Below, one piece after another: positions 36,201-47,364 of a stretch of 64,000 nucleotides of DNA. The stretch comes from Acytostelium subglobosum LB1 (taxonomy: Eukaryota; Evosea; Eumycetozoa; Acytosteliales; Acytosteliaceae): NCBI RefSeq assembly GCF_000787575.1, contig NW_012236503.1, forward strand, positions 1-64,000, in the 5' to 3' direction. Both the position numbers and the translations under genes were made by a program. Within the stretch, counting starts at the first letter, position 1, and each line of letters opens with the position of its first letter. A model generated the notes under the pieces. That model saw only the letters and a list, made by a program, of their open reading frames with translations, was not told where the DNA came from and did no database searches.

Positions 36201-37311
36201 TCTCGTCAAAGTGTGGCGAGCGCTTGACCAGCGCCTCCAGCGTGATCTGCATGTCACCGTACAGTGGCACCACGGGGTTCTTGCGGAAGATCTTGGCGTA
36301 GGCCGACAGGTTGAGCGACTTGTTCTTGAAGATGTTGTGCTTGTTGTCATTCTCGTCGATAAGGAAGAGCACGTAGGGCATCACACGCATCAGACAGTGC
36401 TTCTCGGTGGGGAGGATGTACTTCTCCTTCTCCAAGTAGTCGGCGCACTGATTGACAATCACCGACAACACCTCGTCAATATTATGCAACTCCTGCTTCA
36501 ACTTCTCATTGCCTGGCTCCTGTTTCAACTTCTCAAAGTTGTGCAACTCCTGCTTCAAAGCTGTTGTGATCGAGTTCTGATGTGCCAAGAAGAAGTACAA
36601 CGTTTGATTCTCCTGTGTTTGATCCTCTGCGCCTGTCATCTGTTTCCTCAAGAATCCTGATGATCTGTTTCATTTGATTGATTGATTGATTGATTGAGTG
36701 AGTGAGTGATGTGAAGCGCTTGAGCGATTACAAAGTGATTGAACATACCTCTTGAAGAATGAGAAGTCATTGTTTAGACATGCCTTCATGTTCTTGAGGG
36801 CGTCGAGCAGGGCAAAGAGATCGAGTAGACGGATGAGGTAGGAGACGAGGGCTTCGGACACGACGACAGTCTCTTTCTTCTTGTCGTAGGTGGCAGCGAT
36901 CTTCTTGACATACTCGCAGAATACCTTGATGGTGTCGCGCTGGAAGTACATAAAGTCCTTTAACTTCTTGATCTCTGGCTCCAGTACCTCATAGTATCCC
37001 TCGTAGATCTGCTGTTTGTTGGGCTGCTCAGAGTTCTTGACCTGGGGCAACGCCTTGCTACACGAACGATACGTGTAGACCATATTGATGTATTGCTCGC
37101 CGGCCTTGAGCAACTCCTCCAGCTTCTCCATGGCCGACATCTCCTCGGCCCACTGTGTCTCAAATGCGCCTCTGTCCATAAAGTTGTTGGAGTTGTATGG
37201 TACGTAGCCAACAGTCGATGGCAATGACTCAATCAATGATTGATCATCATTGAATGGGAATGATTCCAATACATCAACTCTCTCATTTATCTCTTGTAGT
37301 GATGTTGACAT
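33283..37311 (-). CDS. pirA: PIR121/CYFIP (Sra-1), SCAR/WAVE complex subunit
   Basis: Exon 1 is 37311-36749 and exon 2 is 36664-33283 (intron 36748-36665), giving 1314 residues. CYFIP/PIR121 is the large regulatory subunit of the SCAR/WAVE complex; it binds active Rac and holds SCAR inactive until signalled, so controlling Arp2/3 actin assembly at the leading edge. Splicing gives [19 protein letters not shown], aligning with human YKRAAQFLRKMADPQ. Other conserved stretches: [58 protein letters not shown] and [13 protein letters not shown]. The last ~60 residues contain five short poly-Pro tracts (PPPPPPM), an extra that could bind profilin or SH3/WW partners. The end is close to that of the convergent DUF4476 gene (180 bases). 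Confidence 0.95.
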
Positions 37312-37934
37312 TCTTTTTGTTTGTTTGTTTGTTTGTTTGAGTCACCTGTCTGTATATTGTTTTGATTGTTTTGATTGATATTTAATATATATATATATGA
37401 TGATGATGATTTAGTATAAGTATATATATGTATATGTACAACAAACAAACAAACAAATAATGTTATTATTGTGGTGATGATAAAGTCTAGAAGAAGATCA
37501 GTGATTGATTTAGTGTGTGAGTATGAATCAAATCAAAACATTCATCCAAAAAAATAAATCAAAATCAGATTTGGACCAAGATCTTGGTTTTGTCGATCGA
37601 TTCATTTATCTAAAACTACTTCAAATACATTGAACAATGTCCAATCATTAATAAAATGATGATAAATACAAGTCTTTGTCATTTCAATAATCTGAGTCTA
37701 CTCATTCAGATAATCATTATTTTTGATAACTCAGAAAATCAATCAAAAATGAAGAGGAAGTTCAAGTTCTTAAAACTTGATGATACAAGTTGTCCAAAAA
37801 AGGAGTCCCCACGTGTCTACTCAAGATCACTACAGCTGCACTTCACTCTCATATCATTTTACTTACTTCCCCAGCTTAAATACATATATATATATATAAA
37901 TAATAATAATAATTGAACGTTATACTTATTAACT
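37312..37934. other. Intergenic, divergent promoters
   Basis: 620 AT-rich bases between pirA (-) and a small secreted-protein gene (+), with TTTG repeats at 37313-37340, a TA repeat near 37390 and AAC repeats near 37440. An 86-codon open frame at 37656-37916 has no domain and ends in simple sequence. Confidence 0.5.
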
Positions 37935-38387
37935 ATGAACAAATTATTATTAATTTTATCTTTCTTCATCCTATTAGTTGGAACTAACTTTGCATTTTAT
38001 ATACCAATGCCCTCCATGATGGGTAAGATCTGCAAAGTTGAACCGATGCATGTCAATCTGGATACTGGTAACGTCGGTGCCTATGAAATTACACTCGAGA
38101 GGATCGAGGCCAATGTCGTACAGAGGACCGAAACGGCTGTACTTGAGAAAGGTGGAAGCATTGGATTGAACAACAAAGACATTATATTTTACCATCTTGG
38201 AGAGAGATTATTGGTAAACTACAAGTACGTTGTTGGAAAGTTGTCGACTTATGTGTTCGAGACCTGTGACAACACCAAGTATATCGATATTCTCCCTAAT
38301 GTCCAAACTTCAATTGTTTTTGGCCAGTACGACAAAGGTGTTCCAACTACCGCCTCCTATAATATCTATTTGAAGCCAAAAGTTTAA
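37935..38387 (+). CDS. Small secreted protein, unrecognised
   Basis: Single exon, 150 residues. A clear signal peptide (MNKLLLILSFFILLVGTNFA) is followed by a ~130-residue domain with only two cysteines apparent and alternating hydrophobic strands (AYEITLERIEANVVQR, IIFYHLGERLLVNYKYVVG, STYVFETCDNTKYIDIL). It looks like a small all-beta extracellular module. I do not recognise the family, and no function is offered. It has the composition and AT-rich flanks of other single-exon dictyostelid secreted genes. Confidence 0.7.
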   Translation: MNKLLLILSFFILLVGTNFAFYIPMPSMMGKICKVEPMHVNLDTGNVGAYEITLERIEANVVQRTETAVLEKGGSIGLNNKDIIFYHLGERLLVNYKYVVGKLSTYVFETCDNTKYIDILPNVQTSIVFGQYDKGVPTTASYNIYLKPKV

Positions 38388-38570
38388 ACTTATTGATTGG
38401 CATCATTCCACCATCTGTAGAGTTATAATAAATAATACACTACCAACTTGACTTGATTCCTTGTCGACTATTCGGTTCCTATTGGATGTCCTGAAGGGAA
38501 GCCAGTATTTGATTGGACGAATCAGGAGCACTTTACGAACTTCCGATTCATTTGAATTAGTGAAAAGATT
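38388..38570. other. Intergenic
   Basis: Between the small secreted-protein gene and the tRNA-Leu. Nothing recognisable apart from likely 3' processing sequence (AATAAATAATAC near 38428). Confidence 0.5.
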
Positions 38571-38653
38571 TGTACACTGTGAGATTTGAACTCACGCTTC
38601 CGAAGAAATTAGTGCCTTAAACTAACGCCTTAGACCAACTCGGCCAAGTGTAC
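38571..38653 (-). tRNA. tRNA-Leu, anticodon AAG
   Basis: Read on the minus strand, the acceptor arms GTACACT/AGTGTAC pair perfectly over 7 bases with A as discriminator. The D-arm region has the A box TGGCCGAGTTGG. The anticodon stem TTAGT/ACTAA closes loop TTAAGGC (anticodon AAG). A long class II variable arm (TTTCTTCGGAAGC region) and T arm GTGAG-TTCAAAT-CTCAC follow. No intron. The long variable arm and anticodon agree on leucine. Confidence 0.95.
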
Positions 38654-38734
38654 TGATGAGAAGCCAAAGGTCAAAATTATTATAGTAGATTGTCTTTTGG
38701 CTCTTGTTTATTTATATTTCATAGTTAAAATATT

Positions 38735-39010
38735 CCAATGACCATGCGGATCCGCTTCCTTTTGAACTTGAATGAATTGCCATGTTCAAGGTGCATTACA
38801 CTTTGAATCAATGCCTTACAATCTTTGACCTGGGGATTGAAGGACGTTGAAATTTCATGGGATCAGACAGACTTACACATTTCTTTGATTACTTTAACGA
38901 ATTACTCAAAGTCGTCAGAAACTACACTCGTATTGGACCGATCATGTAACTGTCTTACGATTCCTACTCTTTCGATCTTCGATTCGAACACTGACAACAC
39001 ACATCATCTT
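38735..39010 (-). pseudogene. Coding-like relic, unrecognised
   Basis: On the minus strand one frame reads as ordinary protein with a few stops, including VFESKIERVGIVRQLHDRS and HEISTSFNPQVKDCKALIQS. No splice sites remove the stops neatly. It may be a decayed gene or a remnant of a mobile element beside the tRNA. The family cannot be named, and this could be chance. Confidence 0.3.
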
Positions 39011-39303
39011 AAAAAACTGTTTAATTAATTGATATTTTGGGACCGAAGACCATCACTTGCCTTTAAAAACACCCAACCCATTAAACCCCCTCAAGTTATA
39101 AAATCTAGATATAATTATGATTAGTATCTAGTCTTTTTGAGCTTGATCGGACGGGCTATGACCTTATCAACCACCTCCAAGACCGAACCAATACTACATG
39201 ATACTATTGTTCCCAATAATTAACACCATGTACTGTCCAATCCTTAAACGTGTCATTTAAAACATTCATTCATACATTAATTCATACTACAAATATTTAC
39301 AAG
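39011..39303. other. Intergenic, ComC-like gene promoter
   Basis: AT-rich DNA with short C-tracts (ACCCAACCCATTAAACCCCC near 39071), ending at the ATG at 39304. No gene seen. Confidence 0.4.
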
Positions 39304-42300
39304 ATGATCATCAATAACATGACGTCGTTTATACTATTAATACTATTAGTATTACTTGTACAATTCGGAGATTGTAAGTAGATCCACTGGATATATTTGT
39401 GTTTGTTTGAGATTGGAAGTGGATTCATTCCAGGTCAACAAAAAGTCAATGTCCCAACCTATCAATCAATATTAACAATATATTAAATTAACACTGTAGT
39501 GAGCAATGGACAGATATTAGTTAGAACATCATCGAGTTCTCTGAATATGAAATTGAACACCATTACTGGTTGTAATGTTCAGATCGTGTTGGCGTATAAT
39601 TATAGTGTACCTTTGAAGAAGATCAATGAGACAAGTGGTGTAGCAACCAGTCAGGAAGCATACTCTTACAATGGTCTACAATATGCATTTATAGTACTCT
39701 ATTCAAGACCACTTGGTGAATTCCTCTACCAAGGAATGGTCGAGGATATTAATGGCGTGGCATTCCCTTGGAACTGGACCCATAATTGCCAAGGTAAGTC
39801 TGTCAAGTCACCATCCATCAATGATCAATAACTAACTAATCAATCTTGGAATGATTCCATCCCCGACACATCCCCCGTTGCCCCAACCTTTAGCGTCTAC
39901 CGCGATATGGCCAAGTACCATGCGGTTCCGATGGGCGTCCTCAACTCAGTGTTTTTGCATCGTGATGAAGCCTATCGTGTATATGTTGAGACCAACATGA
40001 AGGTGGAGACTGCTCTGATCAACACATTTGAATGCTCTGCGCCAGGTTACCAATGCCGTATCGCCCCATACAAGAGGCTGACGAATGAATCTTCGCTGTT
40101 GTGTGTGTCACTGAACCCATCTGCCTCTTGGGGAACCGCCCCTCCATCTGTTGTCTACGAGTCGAGCATCAATGTAACAATACTACTGAATAGTGACCCG
40201 GAGTACTACATCGGTGTGGCCTCAGTGTTCCACAACACACAACCCCAGGGTTTGAACATCCAGACCTACCAACTCGGCAATTATACTGGCTCTCAGTTGA
40301 TGATGAAGGATTGGGTATCCATTGCCACATCAACCAAGTACACTGACTACTTCTACGATCCATACAACGACCCTAATTTTGGAAATGAGAGAAGCAGCGT
40401 CAAGCCAGTCTTGGGATCACCCGACACCAATACCCAGACCCTCATTCTTGGCTGGGCCGATGGCAATTTGGAAGAAATCCTCGTATATGAGACTGTTGGC
40501 AATGGTACCAGAGCCGATTCCTTCGATCCACGATTCGGTAAGTTCAATAATTTTACTCACCCTGGAATCATTCCCATCATTCCATATCCTGACCCTAACC
40601 CCGAATGATCCAAACCAATCACAATAGATACCATTCCAATTCTTATTCCCTCGTTGACTCCAGGACCAGTTGAATCAGACTTCTACGAGTTCAACACAGA
40701 CTTTGGCCTTGATTGGTACAAAAAATGCATGTATGATCTTGGCCAAGGTATCAACTTTGATGACATGCTCTATCCTTATGGCGCAACATCATTCAATGAT
40801 ACGACGGGTGTCTCGATGAGCATGACCTTCCTCCAATCCGTCTACTTTATGCCCGCAGTCATACTCCAATGCGGCAACAACAAGTATCACAGCATTCAAT
40901 TCAACAACAGCAACAACAACCTGGCCGACAAGATCGCACCCAATGTGCTCAGCATCGTCTTCCAGAAAATCAACGACACCACCTACCATGTGCGCACCGA
41001 GATCAAGGATGATATGAGTGGCTTCTTCATGATAACAATCTTCCTGTCCACTGGCGACTACATATTCATCGACAAGCAGAACATAGTGTCGGGCGACTAC
41101 CACCAAGGATTCTACGAGCAGCTGATCACTGTCAAGGCCAACTGGGATGATGGCAAGTTCTCAATTTACGCTGCCAACGACTTTGCCAGCAACGTCTACT
41201 CCTACAACAATGGAGATGATTTTGTCCAAACCTCCAGGACCATCCGCTCGTTAACATCCATGTGTAAGTAGTACAAGTCAATCAAGTCATGATTCCTATC
41301 AATCAAGTCACGCTCATATACTTACCCCATACTCATACATCATTCACAGGGGAGTTTGATCTTGACGACATGACCAATGTCCACTTTGACACGTACACAA
41401 TGAATGTGAGCGACAGTAGTATGAGCAATAGGATGTACTTCAACTCGACAAAGTTGAACCGAAACTTCAACATCAGTTTCATTTATGGTGTGGAGGCAGA
41501 GAACCCACTGTATAGATCGAATGGAGGATACAATGAGACACTTGGACTGTTTGTGCTGCCGTTCACTGTTCCAGCCAGGACATACTCACGTGAGCTTGAG
41601 TACTACATCCAGATTCAAGCACCAAGCACAAATGGATTCGAAAGAATCCATAAGTTCGCCCCAAGCATGATCATGGGTGTCACCATCATCGACGGCGCAA
41701 TGCTCAAAGCCAGATTCCCCAACTCTGTTGTCAACGTCATCTCAACATGTATGTCACTCACTCACTCATCAATCAATCAAACAAACACTCATTAATTGAC
41801 CAAACTTACTTCATTCCAGATGCTGATGAGATGCCACCAATGATCAAGAGCATCAAGGCCTTCCCTGGTACTACATTCTTGTACCCAACAGAGCCACCCC
41901 GTCCAACTCGCCCCACGCCAGTCAAGAAGTACGACCCTACCAAACATTCTTTGAGCTATCGGGTGGCTGCCACTCAATCAACGATGATTGGATGGAACCT
42001 CGTAATCGAGGACCAGGAGAATGGTTTTGAGAGAGGGCACATCAACGTTTCCAGTAGTGCCGATGGAAGTGTTCGTCGTGTGGACTTCAAGTTGTCCGAT
42101 CGATCACCCACCTCCAACGCAACAATCGGAGAGTACTTTGTTGGATTCTATATCAATGATGATTTCAAATCACAAACGTTCACCATCCAAGATATGCAAC
42201 TTGTGGATTCATCCCAGAACACTGCCACAATCACCCGCGGCACTGGTGCAGTGTCAATGTCCGTCTCGCCCTTGGCCTACATCCAAGGAGCTGACCTCCT

Positions 42301-44118
42301 TCAACTTTCAATCAAACTTACAACAAGTATGTAACATCCACTCAAACAATCAATCACTAAGTCAACAAGTATGTTCTAACTCCCGCCCCACAATCAATAG
42401 ACAACCCAGACTTGTCCCCTCCGACATTGACCAGCCTGGACATTCAGAATTCAACGATCAATGTTGGATCATACGATAGATCAATGAAGATTCAGTTCAA
42501 GGTCACTGAATTTGGAACTGGATACGACATGTCAAAGCTACCTTATGTATATTTGACTGGCCATGCCTTTGAGATATACACCATGCAGGCAAAGTTCATC
42601 GCCATAACTTACCCCAACGAATACCTCTTTGAGGCCACTGGCTACCTTCCATACTCATTCGGTGCGCTCCACGGTCGAGTGTTGGTCAGCATCTACGGTC
42701 TGATCGACAACAGCCAGAACTACAAAGGATACTCAACTCATGACATCAATGGCCTTGGTATCGGTACTCCATCAATCAATATCACCTTTGATCACATACA
42801 CCCAATCATCGAGCATGTCAGCCTGGGCAATGGCACCATCACACTCTACGGCCGCAACTTTGGTTCCGATCCAGCCAAGCTTGAGAGTCTATTCAACACG
42901 ACCATCGATGGGCTCCAGGCTAGCTTGCTAAGACCCAACACCACATTCCACACTGGAATAATGTTAGTGTTCCCATTCAATCAGAACACCACCAACATGG
43001 CCATGATCATCCAAGTATGGGCCAACACCCTTCCATCCAATCAAGTTGTCTGGGGCAACTCCACCAACGTCGATCTACCCCCGATCACCGTACCACCAAC
43101 CCTTCCCCCATTCCCCGAGGTGCCCTGTCAAGCCGACACTTGTAACAACGGTGGCACTTGCTCACCTACACAAGGATGTCAATGTCCCCCTGAATGGTAC
43201 GGCGAGAGATGCGAATCTAAGGTCGTCGTCACCATCCCAACCATTTCACCGACCACTCCCACCACGACCTTTGAGCACGAGAATCCAGATGGCACCAAAC
43301 TCTTTGGAGAGATCAATGTGATCAAGGTGCGTGAGCTGGACAACAATGGCAAAGTTGTGGCCTCCCATGATCTTGGCAAATGGAACATGTCTGGCGACAA
43401 TCCCAATGCTCCAGTCTACAGCACAACATTTGGAGACAATGGATCAATCAAGGTCACGGTCAGATGGTTCGATACTGTAGCGAATGTGTCATTCGCAGGC
43501 GAGGTCCTGTCCATGGCGCAGTCCACTCTCAAGTACACCATCACAGTGGACAGTTACACTTTCAAGTCAAAGATCAACTCGATGCAGGTTGTCATGCAGG
43601 CATTGATCAACACATCAGACCCCAACGCATGTTCCACTCGCCAGTATGGCCTCACTGACGGCAAGACTCCAAGTGTGTATTGGATGCGTGTCAAGGTCCA
43701 GAAGTTCAGTCTTTTTGGACGCTTCATCCAGAAGGCTATGGTCGATGATCGTGTGGCCGTCGTGAGTAACACACTACTCAATGACTTGTTGGAGGCGCCA
43801 GAGTCCCAGACCGCGCAGACATTGATCGCCATCAATGTGCAGCAGTTTGAGAAGTATGCCATCATGGATCCCGACTTCCACGTGCTGATCGACTCGTCTG
43901 ATGCCAAGGACTCGGCAACAGACAGAACATGTCCATCATCCGGCAAGAAGTTGACGGCATTGGCAATTGCAGGAATAGTTGTGTTGTGTGTTGCCATTGT
44001 TAGTGCCATCGTTCTTGTTGCCGTGTGGCGACACAGAAAGATGAAGGTGCACCGTAAAGAGGAAAGAAGGTTAGCCAATAGGTTGTCAGAGTTGAACAAA
44101 TCAATTAATAATAAATAA
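39304..44118 (+). CDS. ComC-like cell-surface protein with TIG and EGF domains and one membrane segment
   Basis: Exons: 39304-39373, 39500-39793, about 39894-40537, 40628-41263, 41350-41748, 41820-42326, 42401-44118 (about 1420 residues). Signal peptide FILLILLVLLVQFGDC; a long ectodomain with many sequons; a TIG/IPT-type strand set (HPIIEHVSLGNGTITLYGRN, near 42790-43050); one EGF module (CNNGGTCSPTQGCQCPPEWYGERC, near 43130-43215); the ComC-family block DGTKLFGEINVIKVREL; a membrane helix (LAIAGIVVLCVAIVSAIVLVAVW) and a short basic cytoplasmic tail. ComC/Tgr-type proteins act in cell-cell recognition and developmental signalling. The other introns are all phase 1, but the 39794-39893 intron does not keep frame as read (one base short), so the model is uncertain there; a base error is possible. 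Confidence 0.8.
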
Positions 44119-44664
44119 ACTCAACATCTCTGTTTGTGGTCATCATGATAGAACACAGATCAATAATATACAATCCTTTGTCGTTGTAGTTGTATTAGTA
44201 TCACTCTATTGTTGTTGTTTTTTTTGTTTCGTCAACAACAACATACTGTGTATTCTCGGCATCGAGTTCTTGACGCATTGACTCGATTCTGATCTCTGAG
44301 AGTTGTTGTTGCTATTGTTGTTGATGTCACTCATGTTCTTTCTATCTCTTGTCTCAAGTTATAATAATTAGTTGTTGTTGACATCATATACACTTGGAAT
44401 CAGTCCGTTGTGTCATACTTCCAGTGTCCGAACCCAGGACAACACACCCTAATGAAGGCAAGGGTTTGGCCGACATGACAATAATGGCGGCTTTAATATC
44501 TATACTAAGATAAGTAAGTGCGAGGATAAGTCTGAGTGGGAATGTAAGTGAGGGTAGGTGTAACAGGAGTTTATTCTATGAAGAGTGTTGGGACCGAACA
44601 TTGGTGGCATCCAGAGCAATGGCAATGCCGTCGATCAGTTTAACAGAAGATGAATATTCCGATC
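44119..44664. other. Intergenic between convergent genes
   Basis: 545 bases between the ends of the ComC-like (+) and Cry-domain-like (-) genes. It contains a T-run at 44219-44225 and GTTGTT repeats near 44300-44330. No gene seen. Confidence 0.45.
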
Positions 44665-46349
44665 CTAATCGCAAATAATCAGCTCGATAAAGGGGAAGAA
44701 GGCCTTCAACACGCCCTCAGGTGCTATGACACCCAGCTTGACTTTGAAGCTCTGGCTCGCTGCAAACTGCTTAGACACGGTGAATCCGGAAGTTGTCTTC
44801 TTGTCGTAGAAGTCAAATACTGGCGTCTTCGACTCATCCTTTTGCCACATGACGGGATAGTCATCCTGGACAAGGGGCAGAGTCACCTTCTCATTGTTGA
44901 CGGTCAGCTCCAAACCGGTGAGCGTCTCGGTGTACAAGCCATGCACTCTGAAGGCAACCTTCCTTGGCTCCTCCAGCGCAAAGTCCAGGCTTGCGAATGA
45001 ACCGTTCCAGTTGAAGCCCAATCCACTGCACTTGGTGATAGAGTCGCCAACGCCAAAAAACTTGTTATGATGAGTCTTCTGGCGTCTACGGGAGGGTGGA
45101 CGTAGTGGAGGTTGTTGTGGATGCATGGAAGTTGTCGTGGATGTTGTGGAAGGGTGGGGAACATGATATGGGAGAGGAAGATGCGTTAGAAAGTGACTCG
45201 TGCCAGTGCACTAGCAGAGGCTGAGATACCTACTCTTGGTCTGGGAGGAAGTTGGCAAAGGGACAACGGTAGATGTAGGCACCTGTCTTCTTTGGGACCT
45301 TGTGCACAGGAACGGTGGCGGAGGTTGGAGTGACCGTTGTTGTTCCAACGACAAGTGGCACGGGGTAGAGGTACATGTCGGTATCGAGCACATTGGAGAC
45401 TTTGCTGAGGAAGCTGTCAAACTCCGTAGTGTTCCTGGTCTCTGGAGTAATGAGAGTATCGTTGATCAATTTAAAGGCAAGGTTCATGAAATCAACAGCC
45501 CTATCATGGTAGGCCTGGGTTAGGCCCTTCACGGCAGGGTTGTCGCCCTCGGCCGGGATACCCGAGACAACAAGGGGAGGGATTCCAAACTGGATCCAGT
45601 ATGTCTGGTGTGGTTGGTTGGATGGTTAGTGTCCATGTAGATAAAGGCCAGGAATCATTCCAGAACATACGTTCATCATGAGGAAGATCGAGTTCTGGAT
45701 CATGAGGGCCTGCATGTAAGTTGGCAACATGCTCTTGAAGAACCTCGTGTCGTTGGCAAAGTTGATGATCATTCCGGCTTGCATGAGGATCGAGTCCAGG
45801 GTTGCGCGGATCTGGGTCTGCAACGCGGTGGTGTTGAGCTTGAGGGAGATCATCTTTTGCAAGATGAGCACCTTTTCCTGGAGCTGAGCATACGAGTCCT
45901 TGACATTGTCAAAGAAGTTGATGCAGATCATCTTCCAGGCCTCGCCCATGGCCTTGTCGATCCTTTCATCTACCAAGGTCATCAGCTCGTCCTTGAAGCT
46001 TTTCAACCTGGCTTCGAGGGCGGCCTTGGTGATCACTGCCGCATTTGGATCCTTGGGCCAGAAGAGAGCAAAGGTCTGGGAGAGAATTGGACCAATGCCT
46101 GGCACGGTGTCCCTGTTATATCAAGTTAGACTCTGGGTTGATGGCCGAGATACATCATAAAACTTACAAAGCCTTGGTTATGCACTTGCCAATGAACTCC
46201 TTGTCGTTGGCCAAGTTCTTGCCAACCTTGAGTGGATCAGCAACAAAGTTGACAATAGAAAGGATGTTTACGACGCCGGTGGCGGTCATCTGCTGCTCCA
46301 AACCAACCAGATCTGATTGAGTGAAGAATACGGCCTTGTTCACAGACAT
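44665..46349 (-). CDS. Protein resembling the helical N domain of Cry delta-endotoxins
   Basis: Four minus-strand exons, 46349-46168, 46112-45671, 45604-45234 and 45085-44665, keep frame through GT-AG introns and give 471 residues. The first ~330 residues are helical and follow the order of landmarks of bacterial Endotoxin_N domains: a Gly-rich GIGPILSQTFALFWPKD, an amphipathic ERIDKAMGEAWKM helix, LPTYMQALMIQNSIFLMM (compare LLSVYVQAANLHLSVL of Cry1A), AYHDRAVDFMNLAFKLIND and VSNVLDTDMYLYPV (compare VLDIVALFPNYDSRRYPI). The last ~140 residues look like a beta domain (FNWNGSFASLDFALEE, FRVHGLYTETLTGLEL). No signal peptide. Introns and host-like codon use mark it as a resident eukaryotic gene, not contamination. 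Domain call is from motif order alone; function in the amoeba is unknown. Confidence 0.6.
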
Positions 46350-46734
46350 TTCCTAATTGTACAATAGTGGTATTAAATAGAGATAATAGTTATAAGTATA
46401 TTGATATGTATGATTGTTGTTGTTGTTTATGTTGATGTTGCTGCTCGTGTCCATGTTCCCAAGACCTATCATTTGTAGACTGGCCAATCTGATATCATTT
46501 GTAGATTGGCCAAGAAATTTATTCATTTAATCGCGAAACTAGTTTGTATCTTTGTTGTGGCCAATCTACAAACAAAATTAATTGGACATTAAGACCCAGT
46601 AAATAGTTGTAAAGTGGCCGAGTAGGTATAATTTCCTACGCCACCTGACGTACCTAAGTACGGTACCTGCTCGTCTAGACAAAGATATGAGATGAGCAGG
46701 GTACCCATCTGTCAGGTACTCGGCCACTCTACAA
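46350..46734. other. Spacer with fold-back repeats
   Basis: Upstream of the Cry-domain-like gene. It holds the two inverted-repeat structures listed separately (46480-46575 and 46597-46744) and no gene. Confidence 0.5.
46480..46575. repeat. Inverted repeat with TGGCCAATCTACAAA arms
   Basis: The 15-mer at 46558-46572 (TGGCCAATCTACAAA) is the exact reverse complement of 46498-46512, with a ~45-base spacer. A third, near-identical copy (one mismatch) lies directly upstream in the same direction as the left arm, at about 46480. Confidence 0.8.
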
Positions 46735-46744
46735 CTATTTACTG
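46597..46744. mobile_element. 148-base fold-back element, MITE-like
   Basis: 28-base terminal inverted repeats (46597-46624 and 46717-46744; CAGTAAATAGTTGT... start) match at 27 of 28 positions. A second nested stem lies inside (GGTACCTGCTCGTCT against AGATGAGCAGGGTACC). The element is noncoding and the size fits a miniature inverted-repeat transposon or a structured fold-back repeat. No convincing target-site duplication is visible. Copies elsewhere in the genome would settle its nature. Confidence 0.6.
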
Positions 46745-47004
46745 AGCAGCTTCGGTCCCGATGGTGATCGACTCACATATCTACTGACCAAACTCTCATC
46801 CCATTGCTTCAGGCTGGGCCTACACTCTTGATGTTGAGTGCCAACAAGAATCGATGGCTGACTCGAAGGTCTCACATTAAGGTGCCTGTTTGTTGTTGGC
46901 TGACTACTAGATACTTGACGTGCCTGACTGGGACTGTTGGTGCTTCCTTGTTGTTGTGAGCCAACATTCCGATCAAGTTTGAAATGGAATACCTTGTTGT
47001 CCAT
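46735..47004 (-). CDS. Short open frame, unrecognised
   Basis: 89 codons from MDNKVFHFKLDRNVG, Ser/Gln-rich (SQQQGSTNSPSQARQVSSSQ), ending inside the right arm of the fold-back element. Composition is plausible for dictyostelid protein, but no domain is seen and the end looks displaced by the repeat. It could be the start of an interrupted gene or part of a mobile element. Confidence 0.3.
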   Translation of the reverse strand: MDNKVFHFKLDRNVGSQQQGSTNSPSQARQVSSSQPTTNRHLNVRPSSQPSILVGTQHQECRPSLKQWDESLVSRYVSRSPSGPKLLSK

Positions 47005-47169
47005 CTCATGGTGAACAAAGATATCTATGTGTATGTATCTCTATGTTTGTAAAACTATGAAAAGGTATGTTTAAAACATGACTTTAATAAACTGTCTTGT
47101 GTTTTTTATTACAAATGAGATAAAGGACAGTGGCAGGGGGACAAAAGGAGGTAATAGACATTACCAAAA

Positions 47170-47335
47170 AAGGATTTAATTTAATTTATTTTAGACAGGT
47201 GTAGTTGAGTGGTGGCAGATTAGTAGGTGGATTGCTTCTTCGCTTGTGAGTTGGTAGTGTTGGTGAATTTGGTGTACAGTCTCTGGCAGGTATTCTTGGC
47301 TCGTGCCCACTCGGCCTTGATCAGAATCTAGGTCT
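47170..47335 (-). pseudogene. Possible 3' remnant of a gene beside the LTR element
   Basis: On the minus strand a short frame (IKAEWARAKNTCQRLYTKF...KKQSTY then stop) has host-like composition and is followed within ~50 bases by AATAAA (minus strand, near 47185). It abuts mobile-element sequence on its upstream side. Family unknown; other frames here are also open, so support is weak. Confidence 0.25.
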
Positions 47336-47364
47336 TGAAGAGGATAAGGTGTGTTTGGAGATTC

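Noticed and set aside
34984-36660. Long plus-strand open frames (211, 147 and 172 codons) opposite pirA
   Set aside because: Antisense shadows of a highly conserved CYFIP coding region.
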